Made by a program: the position numbers and the translations under genes. The notes below the pieces were generated by a model. The model was not told where the DNA came from, did no database searches, and was given only the letters and a program-made list of their open reading frames with translations. DNA of 64,000 nt from NCBI GenBank assembly GCA_016717725.1, contig JADKFA010000044.1, positions 62,001 to 126,000 of the forward strand, given 5' to 3'. The DNA is from Bacteroidota bacterium. GTDB taxonomy: Bacteria > Bacteroidota > Bacteroidia > AKYH767-A > OLB10. Numbering within the stretch: position 1 is the first letter of the stretch; the number at the start of each line of letters is the position of its first letter. Below, piece after piece: positions 16,883 through 25,639 of the stretch.

Positions 16883-17266
16883 TTATAATTCATTTACCAT
16901 CTTACTGATTTTCTCAAAAGCATCGGCGTCTTTAATGATGTATTGCTCGGCTCCTTTTTGAATACTCTGCAATGCGATGCTGTATCGTTCCTGACTACTC
17001 ATCATAATCACATGCACATCAGGATTCGATTTTTTCACAATTTCTAAAATTTCTAATCCAGAAGCTGCATCTTTCACCTCTTTATTCAAATTATAATCCA
17101 TAATTATTACATCTGGATTTTTATCCATATGCTTCAAACAATCTTCTCCCGTTTTAAAAATATGAACATGATGTGGAATATCTCTAATAATACGATCTTT
17201 GAGAACACTTCCTTGCAGCTCATCATCCTCTACAATAAATATTTTCTTGGGTCTACCGATATCCAT
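16883..17266 (-). CDS. Single-domain response regulator (receiver)
   Basis: A CheY-like protein of 127 aa that consists only of a receiver domain. It has the acidic pair in IFIVEDDE, the phosphoacceptor Asp in DVIIMDYNL, the conserved Ser in VIMMSSQER and the Lys in EQYIIKDAD. It has no DNA-binding or enzyme output domain, so it probably acts by protein contact or as a phosphorelay intermediate. No histidine kinase is next to it; the partner must be encoded elsewhere. It lies convergent with the preceding plus-strand block and divergent from panD. Confidence 0.88.
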   Translation of the reverse strand: MDIGRPKKIFIVEDDELQGSVLKDRIIRDIPHHVHIFKTGEDCLKHMDKNPDVIIMDYNLNKEVKDAASGLEILEIVKKSNPDVHVIMMSSQERYSIALQSIQKGAEQYIIKDADAFEKISKMVNEL

Positions 17267-17468
17267 TTTTTATAAATTTTTTTCTGCGTTTTAAAAGATT
17301 AAATAATGAGGCTAAGTTAAAATTTTAATATTGATTCTAAGATTTATTATTGGTCTAAAATACATCTTCCAAAATACCCACAAGAGTTTATCTTAAATTA
17401 AAAGCTATACTAGAAAAACAATTCCATCTGCAGAAAAATTCACCCTAATGGGAGCAAATGAAATTTCC

Positions 17469-17476
17469 TACCTTTG
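17469..17476 (+). promoter_or_regulatory. Putative -7 box (TACCTTTG) of panD
   Basis: TACCTTTG fits the Bacteroidota TAnnTTTG consensus and ends seven bases before the ATG at 17484, which would give a very short leader. I see no clear -33 TTG at the right distance. Confidence 0.45.
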
Positions 17477-17483
17477 CATCCTT

Positions 17484-17837
17484 ATGACGATTCAGGTTCT
17501 CAAATCAAAAATTCACCGAGCTCGTATCACACAGGCCGAGCTGCATTATGTAGGTAGTATTACGTTAGATCCAGATTTGATGGATGCGGCAAACCTTATT
17601 GAAGGTGAAAAAGTACATGTACTTAATATCAACAATGGCGAACGTCTTGAAACTTACGTGATTACAGGTAAGCGTGGCAGTGGTGAGGTTTGTATTAATG
17701 GTCCGGCCGCCCGTAAAATGTACTTAGGTGATATTGTGATTGTAATCTCTTTCGCAAGTATGGATTTTGAAGCTGCCAAAACCTTTAAACCTTGGCTTTG
17801 CTTCCCTGATAATGATAATCGCCCTGTAAAAGCTTAA
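17484..17837 (+). CDS. panD: Aspartate 1-decarboxylase proenzyme
   Basis: PanD makes beta-alanine from aspartate for pantothenate synthesis. From the ATG at 17484 (MTIQVLKSKIHRARITQAEL) the self-cleavage site VGSITLD places Gly24-Ser25 exactly at the family's usual position. That supports this start over the upstream ATG at 17448. Ser25 becomes the pyruvoyl group. KRGSGEVCINGPAARKMYLGD, the conserved core, is present and the length (117 aa) is normal. It is followed after four bases by the UPF0104 gene and then rfaE2, a typical Bacteroidota arrangement. Its usual neighbour panC is 12.5 kb upstream. Confidence 0.96.
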   Translation: MTIQVLKSKIHRARITQAELHYVGSITLDPDLMDAANLIEGEKVHVLNINNGERLETYVITGKRGSGEVCINGPAARKMYLGDIVIVISFASMDFEAAKTFKPWLCFPDNDNRPVKA

Positions 17838-17841
17838 TAAT

Positions 17842-18834
17842 TTGTTAGTCTTACTTCGCAATCTTCTCTTTTTAACTATTGGTGTAGCATTGCTTTGGCT
17901 TACCTTCCGTAATCAGGATTTTTTAATGGTTTGGGGGAAAGTGAAATTGGCAAACCCTTGGTTTCTATTGCTCTGTGCTTTCTGCTCTTTTGCTGCATTG
18001 GTAAGTAGAGCGATGCGATGGGTACAGTTAATTGAGCCATTGGGATATAAACCGCGATTAACTACCACCTATCATGCGGTAATGTTTGGTTATTTAGCCA
18101 ATATGGCCATTCCCCGACTCGGTGAAATTTCCCGTTGTGGCGCCTTAAATAAGAGTGATGGTGTTCCCTTCGAAAAGCTTATCGGCACAGTGATTGTGGA
18201 ACGACTGATGGATGTGATTATGCTTGCAGTATGTATTTTACTCACCGCTCTTTTGGAATTTGATCGGTTAGGAGGATTCCTAAACGAACATTTGTTTAAT
18301 CCACTCTTCGAAAAAATTGGAAATAGTACGGTTGCACTAAGCATCTTCGCAGTAATTGTTCTCGCTTTTGTTGTTGTGATGATTCGAATTTTCAAAATGG
18401 AAAACTCTCCAGCATTTGTTACAAAAATTAAAAAGTTGACGGGTGGAATTGCAGAAGGGTTACGCAGTATTACGCTCATTAAAAATAAAGGACTCTTTAT
18501 CTTTCATACCTTATTTATTTGGACCATGTACTTTGGTATGAGCTACGTTTGCTTTTTCGCCCTCCCAGAAACTGCAGGATTAGGCGCGTCTGCTGCACTC
18601 TTTATTATGGTTCTCGGTGGCATTGGTATGACAGCCCCAGTACAAGGAGGTATTGGTGCATACCATTTATTAGTTTCAAAAGGATTGCTTTTATATGGAT
18701 TGACAGAAACCGATGGAATCGTTTATGCAACCATGAGTCATACAGTTGCTACTTTACTCTTGATTGTTTTAGGTGCCCACTCTATGATTTGTTTATTCTT
18801 CTTTGTAAAAAATAAAAACACGGCAGTAACATGA
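17842..18834 (+). CDS. UPF0104 / lysylphosphatidylglycerol-synthase-like flippase domain protein
   Basis: An inner-membrane protein of 330 aa with about eight hydrophobic segments and no soluble catalytic domain. The family signature is present in FGYLANMAIPRLGEISRCGA and in VQGGIGAYHLLVSKGLLLYG. These proteins share the membrane half of MprF-type flippases and are thought to move lipids or glycoconjugates across the inner membrane; the exact substrate here is unknown. The frame starts with TTG at 17842, four bases after the panD stop, and ends overlapping the rfaE2 ATG by four bases, so the three genes are probably one operon. Confidence 0.88.
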   Translation: MLVLLRNLLFLTIGVALLWLTFRNQDFLMVWGKVKLANPWFLLLCAFCSFAALVSRAMRWVQLIEPLGYKPRLTTTYHAVMFGYLANMAIPRLGEISRCGALNKSDGVPFEKLIGTVIVERLMDVIMLAVCILLTALLEFDRLGGFLNEHLFNPLFEKIGNSTVALSIFAVIVLAFVVVMIRIFKMENSPAFVTKIKKLTGGIAEGLRSITLIKNKGLFIFHTLFIWTMYFGMSYVCFFALPETAGLGASAALFIMVLGGIGMTAPVQGGIGAYHLLVSKGLLLYGLTETDGIVYATMSHTVATLLLIVLGAHSMICLFFFVKNKNTAVT

Positions 18835-19322
18835 GTCACCTTCATACCATCGAAAAAAAGCTGATGAACTCAAGTCAATTGATCGATCAATTGAATGCTT
18901 GGCAAAAAGAAGGATGTAAGATTGTGTTCAGCAATGGCTGTTTTGATATCCTCCATTTAGGTCATATTGACTATTTGGCACGTGCTGCTGATTTTGGGGA
19001 TAAGATGGTAATAGGCTTAAATACAGATCGTTCTGTATCAAAAATTAAAGGACCTACCCGTCCTATTAACGATGAGCGATCTAGAGCAATGGTATTGGCT
19101 GCTTTGGAATTTGTGTCGGCTATTATCCTTTTTGATGAGCCAACACCTTATGAATTAATTCGTTTAGTTCAACCCGATGTTTTAGTAAAAGGAGCTGATT
19201 ATAAGCCTGAAGAGATTGTTGGTTACGACATAGTAACTGCTAAAGGAGGGAGTGTAAAAACCATTCCTTTTGTAGATGGATACTCTACCACCAGGATCGA
19301 ACAACGGATCCGAAATGCATAA
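18831..19322 (+). CDS. rfaE2: D-glycero-beta-D-manno-heptose 1-phosphate adenylyltransferase
   Basis: A cytidylyltransferase-type protein of 163 aa equivalent to the C-terminal domain of E. coli HldE. It activates heptose 1-phosphate with ATP to give ADP-heptose for lipopolysaccharide core assembly. The nucleotide-binding motif is clear in FSNGCFDILHLGHIDYL (HxGH), and GLNTDRSVSKIKGPTRPIND, DVLVKGADY and the C-terminal YSTTRIEQRIR are all as expected. It overlaps the UPF0104 gene by four bases (ATGA), which suggests translational coupling. An inner Met in KKLMNSSQLIDQL could be an alternative start. Confidence 0.95.
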   Translation: MSHLHTIEKKLMNSSQLIDQLNAWQKEGCKIVFSNGCFDILHLGHIDYLARAADFGDKMVIGLNTDRSVSKIKGPTRPINDERSRAMVLAALEFVSAIILFDEPTPYELIRLVQPDVLVKGADYKPEEIVGYDIVTAKGGSVKTIPFVDGYSTTRIEQRIRNA

Positions 19323-19410
19323 AACTAATATTTGTAATATTTTGGCGTATATTAGATGTACCTTTGATGGTAATCTGATGGTATAAGGACACAAAAAAAC
19401 AATTAAACGC

Positions 19411-19869
19411 ATGAAAAATCTTTTAATGACGCTGGCTGGTTTGGTAATGATTAGTCTAACAGGGTGCGAACAAAATGACTTATTACTTTCAGAGAAAAAG
19501 TTGAATGAAAGAATTCAAAAGAACTGGAAGGTCATTTTTTCTAACAGTAACGACTCACACGAGACCTGGAATTTCAACGGGGGTAGTGTTGCATTACACT
19601 TTACAAAGTATGGCAGCAATGGTTCTGTAAGTTTAGATACAACCGTTCTAGGAAATTATTCGATCGATGCACGCTTAACTAAAGCATATGTAAAACTGAG
19701 TGGCTTTACATTTAGTGATACTACAGCGTCTGGAATTACAAATTCAGGATTCAAAGCAGTTGATTTAAATCGTGCCTGGACAATAGTAGTTTTAGAAAAC
19801 GATGTAATGTATTTATCTGCCACAGATAATGCTGGAGCGATTCGTTCACTCGAGTATATTAAAAACTAA
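19411..19869 (+). CDS. Small lipoprotein, lipocalin-like
   Basis: A 152-aa lipoprotein with lipobox SLTGC (Cys at about residue 19). The mature part is a beta-rich domain (NWKVIFSNSNDSHETWNFNG, VALHFTKYGSNGSVSLDTTV, NRAWTIVVLENDVMYLSATD) resembling the small lipocalin-like families (DUF4923 / lipocalin-4 style) of Bacteroidota. I cannot name a ligand. It starts 89 bp after rfaE2 and ends in a clear terminator, so it could be the last gene of the panD operon or have its own promoter. Confidence 0.7.
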   Translation: MKNLLMTLAGLVMISLTGCEQNDLLLSEKKLNERIQKNWKVIFSNSNDSHETWNFNGGSVALHFTKYGSNGSVSLDTTVLGNYSIDARLTKAYVKLSGFTFSDTTASGITNSGFKAVDLNRAWTIVVLENDVMYLSATDNAGAIRSLEYIKN

Positions 19870-19888
19870 TCCATCCAACTAATAAGTA

Positions 19889-19927
19889 AACGCCTTCGTT
19901 AGCAATGACGAAGGCGTTGCTGTTTTT
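19889..19927 (+). terminator. Rho-independent terminator
   Basis: Arms AACGCCTTCGT and ACGAAGGCGTT are perfectly complementary across an 8-base loop, with a T-run (TGTTTTTTG) after them. Confidence 0.88.
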
Positions 19928-19930
19928 TGT

Positions 19931-20528
19931 TTGACTAAATACCTTTTCAAAAAATGAATTTTTTATAGAAAATAATTCTCTCTCCCTATAACGTATTATC
20001 TCTTCGCCAAAATTTCTCGCAAAGTCGCAATCCCGATAGCTATCGTATAGGCGTCAGGCTAAGAAGTAATTATTTTTGGAAAATTAACAGTCTTTTCACT
20101 CTTAAAAATTATAGTTTTTCTTTTAAAAATATTTGCCTTGTCTTGCATCTAAAATAATTTATTGATTGGTACTGAATTAGCTTTCCATAAAATTGGATTT
20201 CATCCAATTTTATGGGCTCAACTGATAATGTAGCAGACGCCATTAATGGCGTCTCTACAATATGTTAGTCGCGAGACTTAGCGCCGCCTGCAGCATCCTT
20301 TTGCTTAGCTTGTGCCTCCGCTAAAGCTTCAGACGGTCAGGGAGCAAAGCAGGCAGGATCAAAACCAACTGCAAATTGTTGCTAAACCATTAAATTAACC
20401 TGACGCCTATGCGATAGCTATTGGGACGCAAAGGCTGCGCAATGCTAATTTTTCTTGCGAAGGCGTAAAGTTTACACTCTGTCTCTCCCGCTCTCACACT
20501 CTACCGATAGCTATCGGGACTCGCTCTG
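19931..20528. repeat. Gene-free region of palindromic repeats
   Basis: No gene is visible in about 600 bp. Two copies of a roughly 27-bp element lie in inverted orientation (20032-20058, starting CCCGATAGCTATCG, and 20399-20425, starting CCTGACGCCTATGCGATAGC) with two mismatches. Between them is a palindrome AGACGCCATTAATGGCGTCT (about 20231-20250). A third CCGATAGCTATCGG is at 20504-20517, next to C/T-rich text (CTCTCCCGCTCTCACACT) whose reverse complement resembles the insert in dnaE. Confidence 0.75.
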
Positions 20529-22686
20529 TTAATCAACCAAATCCATCTCATCAATCAATCGCTTTGCACCAGCAAATTTGTCGACGATGAATAATGTATA
20601 TCGAATATCTAACGTGATGTTTCTACAAATTTCGGGATTAAATAAAATATCACTCATGGTTCCTTCCCAAACACGATCGTAATTGGTACCAATTAAATTT
20701 CCTTTTGCATTTAACAGGACTCCCTGAATTTCCACCTGTTGTATGATTCGTTGCAATGAAAGCAACAGGCACGGTTCCGTTCACTCCATAACGACCATAA
20801 TCTTTCGATTTATATAATTCTACTAACCGTGTTGGCAAATCAAACTCTTCATCACCCGGAATGTATTTCTCCATAATGCCATCTAAATCGGTTTGAAAAT
20901 TATAATAAACTGCATCACGTGCTTCATAACCGCGTACTTGTCCATAAGCTAAACGAAGTGTGCTGTTCGCGTCGGGATACAATTTTTTTTCAGGCTGCAT
21001 TTCCTTTTGTCCTTCCATATAGAGCCGGTTCAACAAAGTTAAATCTGAATTAAAAGATTTTACTTTATCAGCAATACGACTTCGATAGAATGTCAATAAA
21101 GCATCCGCCAATTGATACGCTGGATCCGATTTTATTTCTTTTGCACTCGATCTTCCAAACTTAACGAACATCTCTTCCATCTCTTTCTCTTCATCCAAAT
21201 CACTTTTAGCAAAAATAGCGTCTGACATTTTCACGAAATCTGAATGATAACGTTCACGCAGTACCGTAAAATAAGTTGGCTTCAATGAATCAGCAACACC
21301 TTCATCAAAAATGTTAAGCAAAGTGGCCATCATCTTCCGATCGGTATTCGCATCGTAGTCTTTAAAATATCCAGCCACTCCCACTTTGTTCGCTTCAACT
21401 TCGACCCTAATTTTTGCGGTATCGGGTTTATCGGCAAGTGTCAACTCCACTAAATTCTTTAACCCCATCGCGTAACTAATCACTTCCACACCAAATGCGG
21501 CTTCCGCATAATAATCGTTCGCTGATAAATACGGTCTAGTATTTTTGTAGAGCGTTTCAATGGAGGGCAAAACCATGGAATACTTTTTACTCAGTGCATC
21601 TGATTTCGAATACCATGTTTTAAAATCCATTTCGAAAGCTTGTTTCTTCTCAACACCCTTAGCCGCTAACAACCCTTTGCTCTCTCCTTTCCATTTCTTC
21701 CATGCATTGCTCACACCACTTTGCTTATCGGCATACTTTAGGTGCAAGGCTTCACTACTTCTCATCGATTCCCCCATCACGTCTAAACGAGCTGTACGAA
21801 CCTTGATTCGATTTGGATTGGTAACTTCTACAATCGTACTTACTTGAAAAGATGAAATATATTCTTGAGTTCGACCAGGAAAACCATATACCATGGTAAA
21901 ATCATCTTGCTGCACACCTTTAGTAGAAATGGAAAAGAAATGTCGAGGAACAAAAGGAAGATTCTCATCACTATATTCTGCCGGCTTATTATCTTTTCCA
22001 GCATAAACTCTAAACATAGAAAAATCGCCAGTATGTCGTGGCCACATCCAATTGTCGGTATCTCCGCCAAATTTTCCAATGGAAGATGGAGGAGCGCCAA
22101 CTAATCGTACATCTTTAAACGTTTCCGAAACAATTAAAATAAATTCATTACCCGCATAAAATTGTCGAACTCGGGCTTCATAATGGGTTCCTTCCGTTGC
22201 TTTCTTCTCAAGAGCACTTGAAATTTCTTTGATCTTTGCATTTCGTTGTTCCTCATTTAAATTTTCAAGCGCTTTTGTAAAGGATGTAGTTACATCTTCC
22301 ATTCGAATGATAAAAGTTGCAGTTAATCCAGGGCACGGCAATTCTTCCTTCATCGTCATGGCCCAAAATCCATCTCTCAAATAATTATGTTCAAGGGTGC
22401 TGTGCTCTTGAATTTGTCCAAAACCACAATGATGATTGGTTAACATTAATCCTTGAGCAGAAATAATTTCTCCTGTGCAACCACCACCAAAAAGTACGAC
22501 AGCATCCTTTAAGCTATTTTTATTCGCACTATATATTTCCTCTATTGGAATTTGTAGGCCTTTCAATCGCATCTCAGCTGCATTCATTTGTTGCAACAGT
22601 TGAGGCAACCACATGCCTTCATCTGCAGATGTAAAAACAGAAGTGAACAACAATACAATCAGGAGAATTTTTCTTTTCATCATCAT
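20529..22686 (-). CDS. S46 family dipeptidyl-peptidase, DPP11-like, one frameshift
   Basis: A secreted or periplasmic serine exopeptidase of about 718 aa after frame repair, with a signal peptide (MMMKRKILLIVLLFTSVFTS) followed by the typical ADEGMWLPQLL. The catalytic triad is visible: His in LMLTNHHCGFG, Asp in WMWPRHTGDFSMFRVY, Ser in TTGGNSGSP. The first frame runs 22686 to 20650. Just after GNSGSP, near 20711-20716, the frame breaks; VLLNAKGNLIGTNYDRVWEG continues to 20529 in another frame. Two bases seem to be missing there. The Arg in NYDRVWEG aligns with the Arg that marks Asp/Glu-preferring DPP11, whereas DPP7 has Gly. Such enzymes release dipeptides for amino-acid uptake. Confidence 0.9.
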
Positions 22687-22795
22687 AACAATATATATTT
22701 CTTCGGTAAAAATAATAAAATGCCATGAGGTACCTTTCGGAATACATGAGTTATTTACCAGCGGCTAAATATTTAATCAACCCTTTCCGTTCAAT

Positions 22796-22825
22796 AAAAA
22801 ACCCCATCCTATTCAGATGGGGCTT
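22796..22825 (-). terminator. Terminator of the DUF3127 gene
   Basis: On the minus strand arms CCCCATC and GATGGGG, separated by seven bases, are followed by a run of T residues (six A on the plus strand). It lies about 70 bp past the DUF3127 stop. Confidence 0.8.
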
Positions 22826-22895
22826 TCACACTATGGTTTGATTGGGTAATTTATTGAGGTTGCAATTCACTAATGAATTACGACTTTTTCAATTA

Positions 22896-23279
22896 TTAAA
22901 ATGGTAAATCATCTTCTACTGAGGCAGCAGCCGATTGACTTTGTTCGTTACCAGAAGTAGCAAAGTTTGCAGGTGCGTCCATTGCTGCTGGAGTTGAAGC
23001 TGCAGATCCATCAACAACTGCTCTCCAAGGACGAACATCGGTATACCAACGACCATTGTATTCACGCGATTCGATGCGAAAAGAAATTTTAAGACGTGAA
23101 CCCATGGCATACCCGTTAAATTGCTTCACAAGGTCACCCCACGCACTCATACATATTTTCTTTGGATACTGATCTTCCGTTTCCACGATAAAATCTTGCT
23201 TCACCCAGGCACCATTTTTTCCTGTGCCTGTCTGTTCCGGAAGGGAACTAATTAATTTTGCTGTAATTTCGAGACTCAT
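22896..23279 (-). CDS. DUF3127 protein, SSB-like OB fold
   Basis: A 127-aa protein of the DUF3127 family, widespread in Bacteroidota. The OB-fold core is visible in MSLEITAKLISSLPEQTGTG, KNGAWVKQDFIVETEDQYPK, MGSRLKISFRIESREYNGRW and YTDVRPWRAVV. A flexible Ser/Ala/Gln-rich tail ends in DDLPF, the same acidic tip that single-strand DNA-binding proteins use to recruit partners. That suggests a DNA-repair or replication accessory role, but the function is not established. It is monocistronic with its own terminator. Confidence 0.88.
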   Translation of the reverse strand: MSLEITAKLISSLPEQTGTGKNGAWVKQDFIVETEDQYPKKICMSAWGDLVKQFNGYAMGSRLKISFRIESREYNGRWYTDVRPWRAVVDGSAASTPAAMDAPANFATSGNEQSQSAAASVEDDLPF

Positions 23280-23488
23280 AATGCTTGATTCGTTTAGAAT
23301 TCAAAGGTAATAATTCAGAAGTATTATTCACTCCTTTCTTCTTAAATTTTACCTGAGAATGTTATTTTGTTAATAAATTTAATTTTAATTTGATAAGGAC
23401 AAAAGTAATGCACTGATTTTGAATAGTCGTATAATAAACGCTTCTAGTCGAATACAAATATTTACCAATGGCTAAATCGCAATCTTAC

Positions 23489-23527
23489 AAAAAAAGAGTG
23501 GTGAAAAGCCTTGACCCTCACCACTCC
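23489..23527 (-). terminator. Terminator of htpG
   Basis: On the minus strand GAGTGGTG and CACCACTC form a stem and a T-run follows (seven A on the plus strand, 23489-23495). It begins about 20 bp past the htpG stop. Confidence 0.85.
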
Positions 23528-23545
23528 AAAATAATTATTAATCGA

Positions 23546-25372
23546 TTACTTATTCAAGAGTTCAATACTTCTCTTTGTGAAATCGGAAAGAGCTTCTCCT
23601 TTTAATAATCCTTGATTGAGTAAAGCCAGATCCACAGCTTGCTTCATCAAACTTGATTTAAATGTAGCGTCTGTTTCACTCAATATTTTACTTACAAACG
23701 GATGATTACTATTTAAAACCATATTATATTGGTCGGGCATTTCTCCCATAAAGGAATAGCCTCCTCCTCCGCTCGCCGACATTTCTTTCATTCGACGCAT
23801 GAACTCGGGGCGCGTCAAAATGATATGCGCATCATCTTCTGATAATGCGGCAACACTCACATGATACGTTTCTTTATTCACTACGGTCTCTACTAATTCC
23901 TTTAATTGCGTTTGCTCTTCTTCGGTAAGTTTTGATATCCGATTTTCTTCTTTAGCGATGAGCTTGTCTATGGTATCAGCATCCACACGAGCAAAGCTTC
24001 CATTTTCTACTTTTTGTTCAATAAAATTCACAAAGTGAGTATCTATTACACCATCCATCCACAATACATCATATCCTTTTTTCTTTGCCGAATCAATATA
24101 TGCATATTGATCTTCCGGATTTGTGGTATAGAGATAAATAACTTTTTTGTCTTTGTCCTCCTGATTTAGGCTAATTAGGTTTCGGTATTCCTCGAAAGTG
24201 AAATATTTTTTATCAACGTTCTTGAACAAACAAAATTTATTTGCGCGCTCGAAGAATTTTTCTTCGCTCAACATGCCATATTTAATAAATACTCCAATAT
24301 CGTCCCACTTCGCTTCAAAATCGTTTCGGTTCTCTTTAAACAACTCCTCCAATTTGTCAGCTACTTTTTTCAAGATGTGATTACTGATTTTTTTCACATT
24401 CGAATCACTTTGCAAATAACTTCGGGATACATTTAATGGAATATCTGGTGAGTCTATAACACCATGTAACAAGGTTAGGAAGTCGGGAACAATCCCTTCT
24501 ACAGCGTCCGTTACAAATACTTGTCGGCAATATAATTGGATTTTATTCTTTTGAACCTCTAAATTCTTTTTCAATTTCGGGAAGTACAAAATTCCAGTTA
24601 AATTAAAAGGGAAGTCTACATTGAGATGAATCCAAAATAAAGGTTCTTCTGCGAAAGGATATAATTCTTTGTAAAATGCTTTATAATCTTCGTCGGTTAA
24701 CTCGGTTGGCTTCTTCACCCATGCTGGCTCAGTATTGTTAATTTTTTCTCCTTCAAAACGAATTTCCACAGGGAGAAATCCACAATATTTACTCAACAAG
24801 GTGCGAATTCGAGCGGGCTCTAAAAACTCAACCGAATCGTCATTGATCGCTAAAATTACTTCAGTACCACGATCATTCTTTGCTAATTTTTCCATGTTGT
24901 AAGATGGACTTCCATCGCATGTCCAACGCACCGCGTCCACTTCTTCGGCTAGCCATGAACGTGAGTGCAAGGCAACATGATCTGATACCATAAACGCAGA
25001 GTAAAATCCAAGGCCAAATTTTCCGATAAGCTGAGCGCCTGACTGGTCTTTGTACTTATTTACAAATTCTTCGGCACCACTGAATGCAATTTGATTGATG
25101 TACTTCTCCACTTCTTCTCCTGTCATTCCCACACCACGATCAATTACATGCAAGGTTTTGTTTTCTTTATCGATTTTTACTTCAACATAAAGATCTCCCG
25201 ACTCAACGGGTTTTTCTGCCATGCGATTGAGAGCACTAAATTTTTGAGTCGCATCAACAGCATTCGCTACCAATTCTCTTAAAAAAATCTCATGATCACT
25301 GTAAAGGAACTTCTTGATGATTGGAAAAATATTTTCCGTTTGTACATTAATTTTACCTGTTGGATTTGTCAT
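23546..25372 (-). CDS. htpG: Chaperone HtpG (Hsp90)
   Basis: A cytosolic ATP-dependent chaperone of 608 aa from the Met at 25372 (MTNPTGKINVQTENIFPIIK). The longer frame from 25414 adds MVKFNKMQIKLKTN and is less likely. The GHKL ATPase motifs are present: ELVANAVDATQK, DRGVGMTGEEVEKY and IGKFGLGFYSAFMVSD. The middle-domain catalytic Arg lies in PLNVSRSYLQSD. Bacteroidota HtpG proteins share the EEFVNKYKDQ-type lid seen here. It is divergent from the NRPS cluster. The upstream gap holds TTGCCAAAGGCAA (25427-25439), a perfect 5-bp inverted repeat that could be a stress-control site; this is a guess. Confidence 0.96.
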   Translation of the reverse strand: MTNPTGKINVQTENIFPIIKKFLYSDHEIFLRELVANAVDATQKFSALNRMAEKPVESGDLYVEVKIDKENKTLHVIDRGVGMTGEEVEKYINQIAFSGAEEFVNKYKDQSGAQLIGKFGLGFYSAFMVSDHVALHSRSWLAEEVDAVRWTCDGSPSYNMEKLAKNDRGTEVILAINDDSVEFLEPARIRTLLSKYCGFLPVEIRFEGEKINNTEPAWVKKPTELTDEDYKAFYKELYPFAEEPLFWIHLNVDFPFNLTGILYFPKLKKNLEVQKNKIQLYCRQVFVTDAVEGIVPDFLTLLHGVIDSPDIPLNVSRSYLQSDSNVKKISNHILKKVADKLEELFKENRNDFEAKWDDIGVFIKYGMLSEEKFFERANKFCLFKNVDKKYFTFEEYRNLISLNQEDKDKKVIYLYTTNPEDQYAYIDSAKKKGYDVLWMDGVIDTHFVNFIEQKVENGSFARVDADTIDKLIAKEENRISKLTEEEQTQLKELVETVVNKETYHVSVAALSEDDAHIILTRPEFMRRMKEMSASGGGGYSFMGEMPDQYNMVLNSNHPFVSKILSETDATFKSSLMKQAVDLALLNQGLLKGEALSDFTKRSIELLNK

Positions 25373-25639
25373 ATTTGTCTTTAATTTTATTTGCATTTTA
25401 TTGAATTTCACCACGAGTCAATATGCTTGCCAAAGGCAAATAAACTGACATTTTGACCCATATTTTTAAAAAGAAATCAGGTCTTATCATGATATCCATC
25501 AATTCATTGATTTAATTGTAATAATCACCTATTTATTAATGTAGTTTTGTCTTCATAATGCTGAAACTTTTACCTTTATTGTGAGTAAAACGTAGTTCGG
25601 ATGTTCGACATAAAATCAAACCGTCACCCGATACACAAC

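Noticed and set aside
18519..18815. 98-aa plus ORF within the UPF0104 gene
   Set aside because: Shadow frame of a well-supported membrane protein; composition (many Arg, Cys, Tyr) is typical of off-frame translation.
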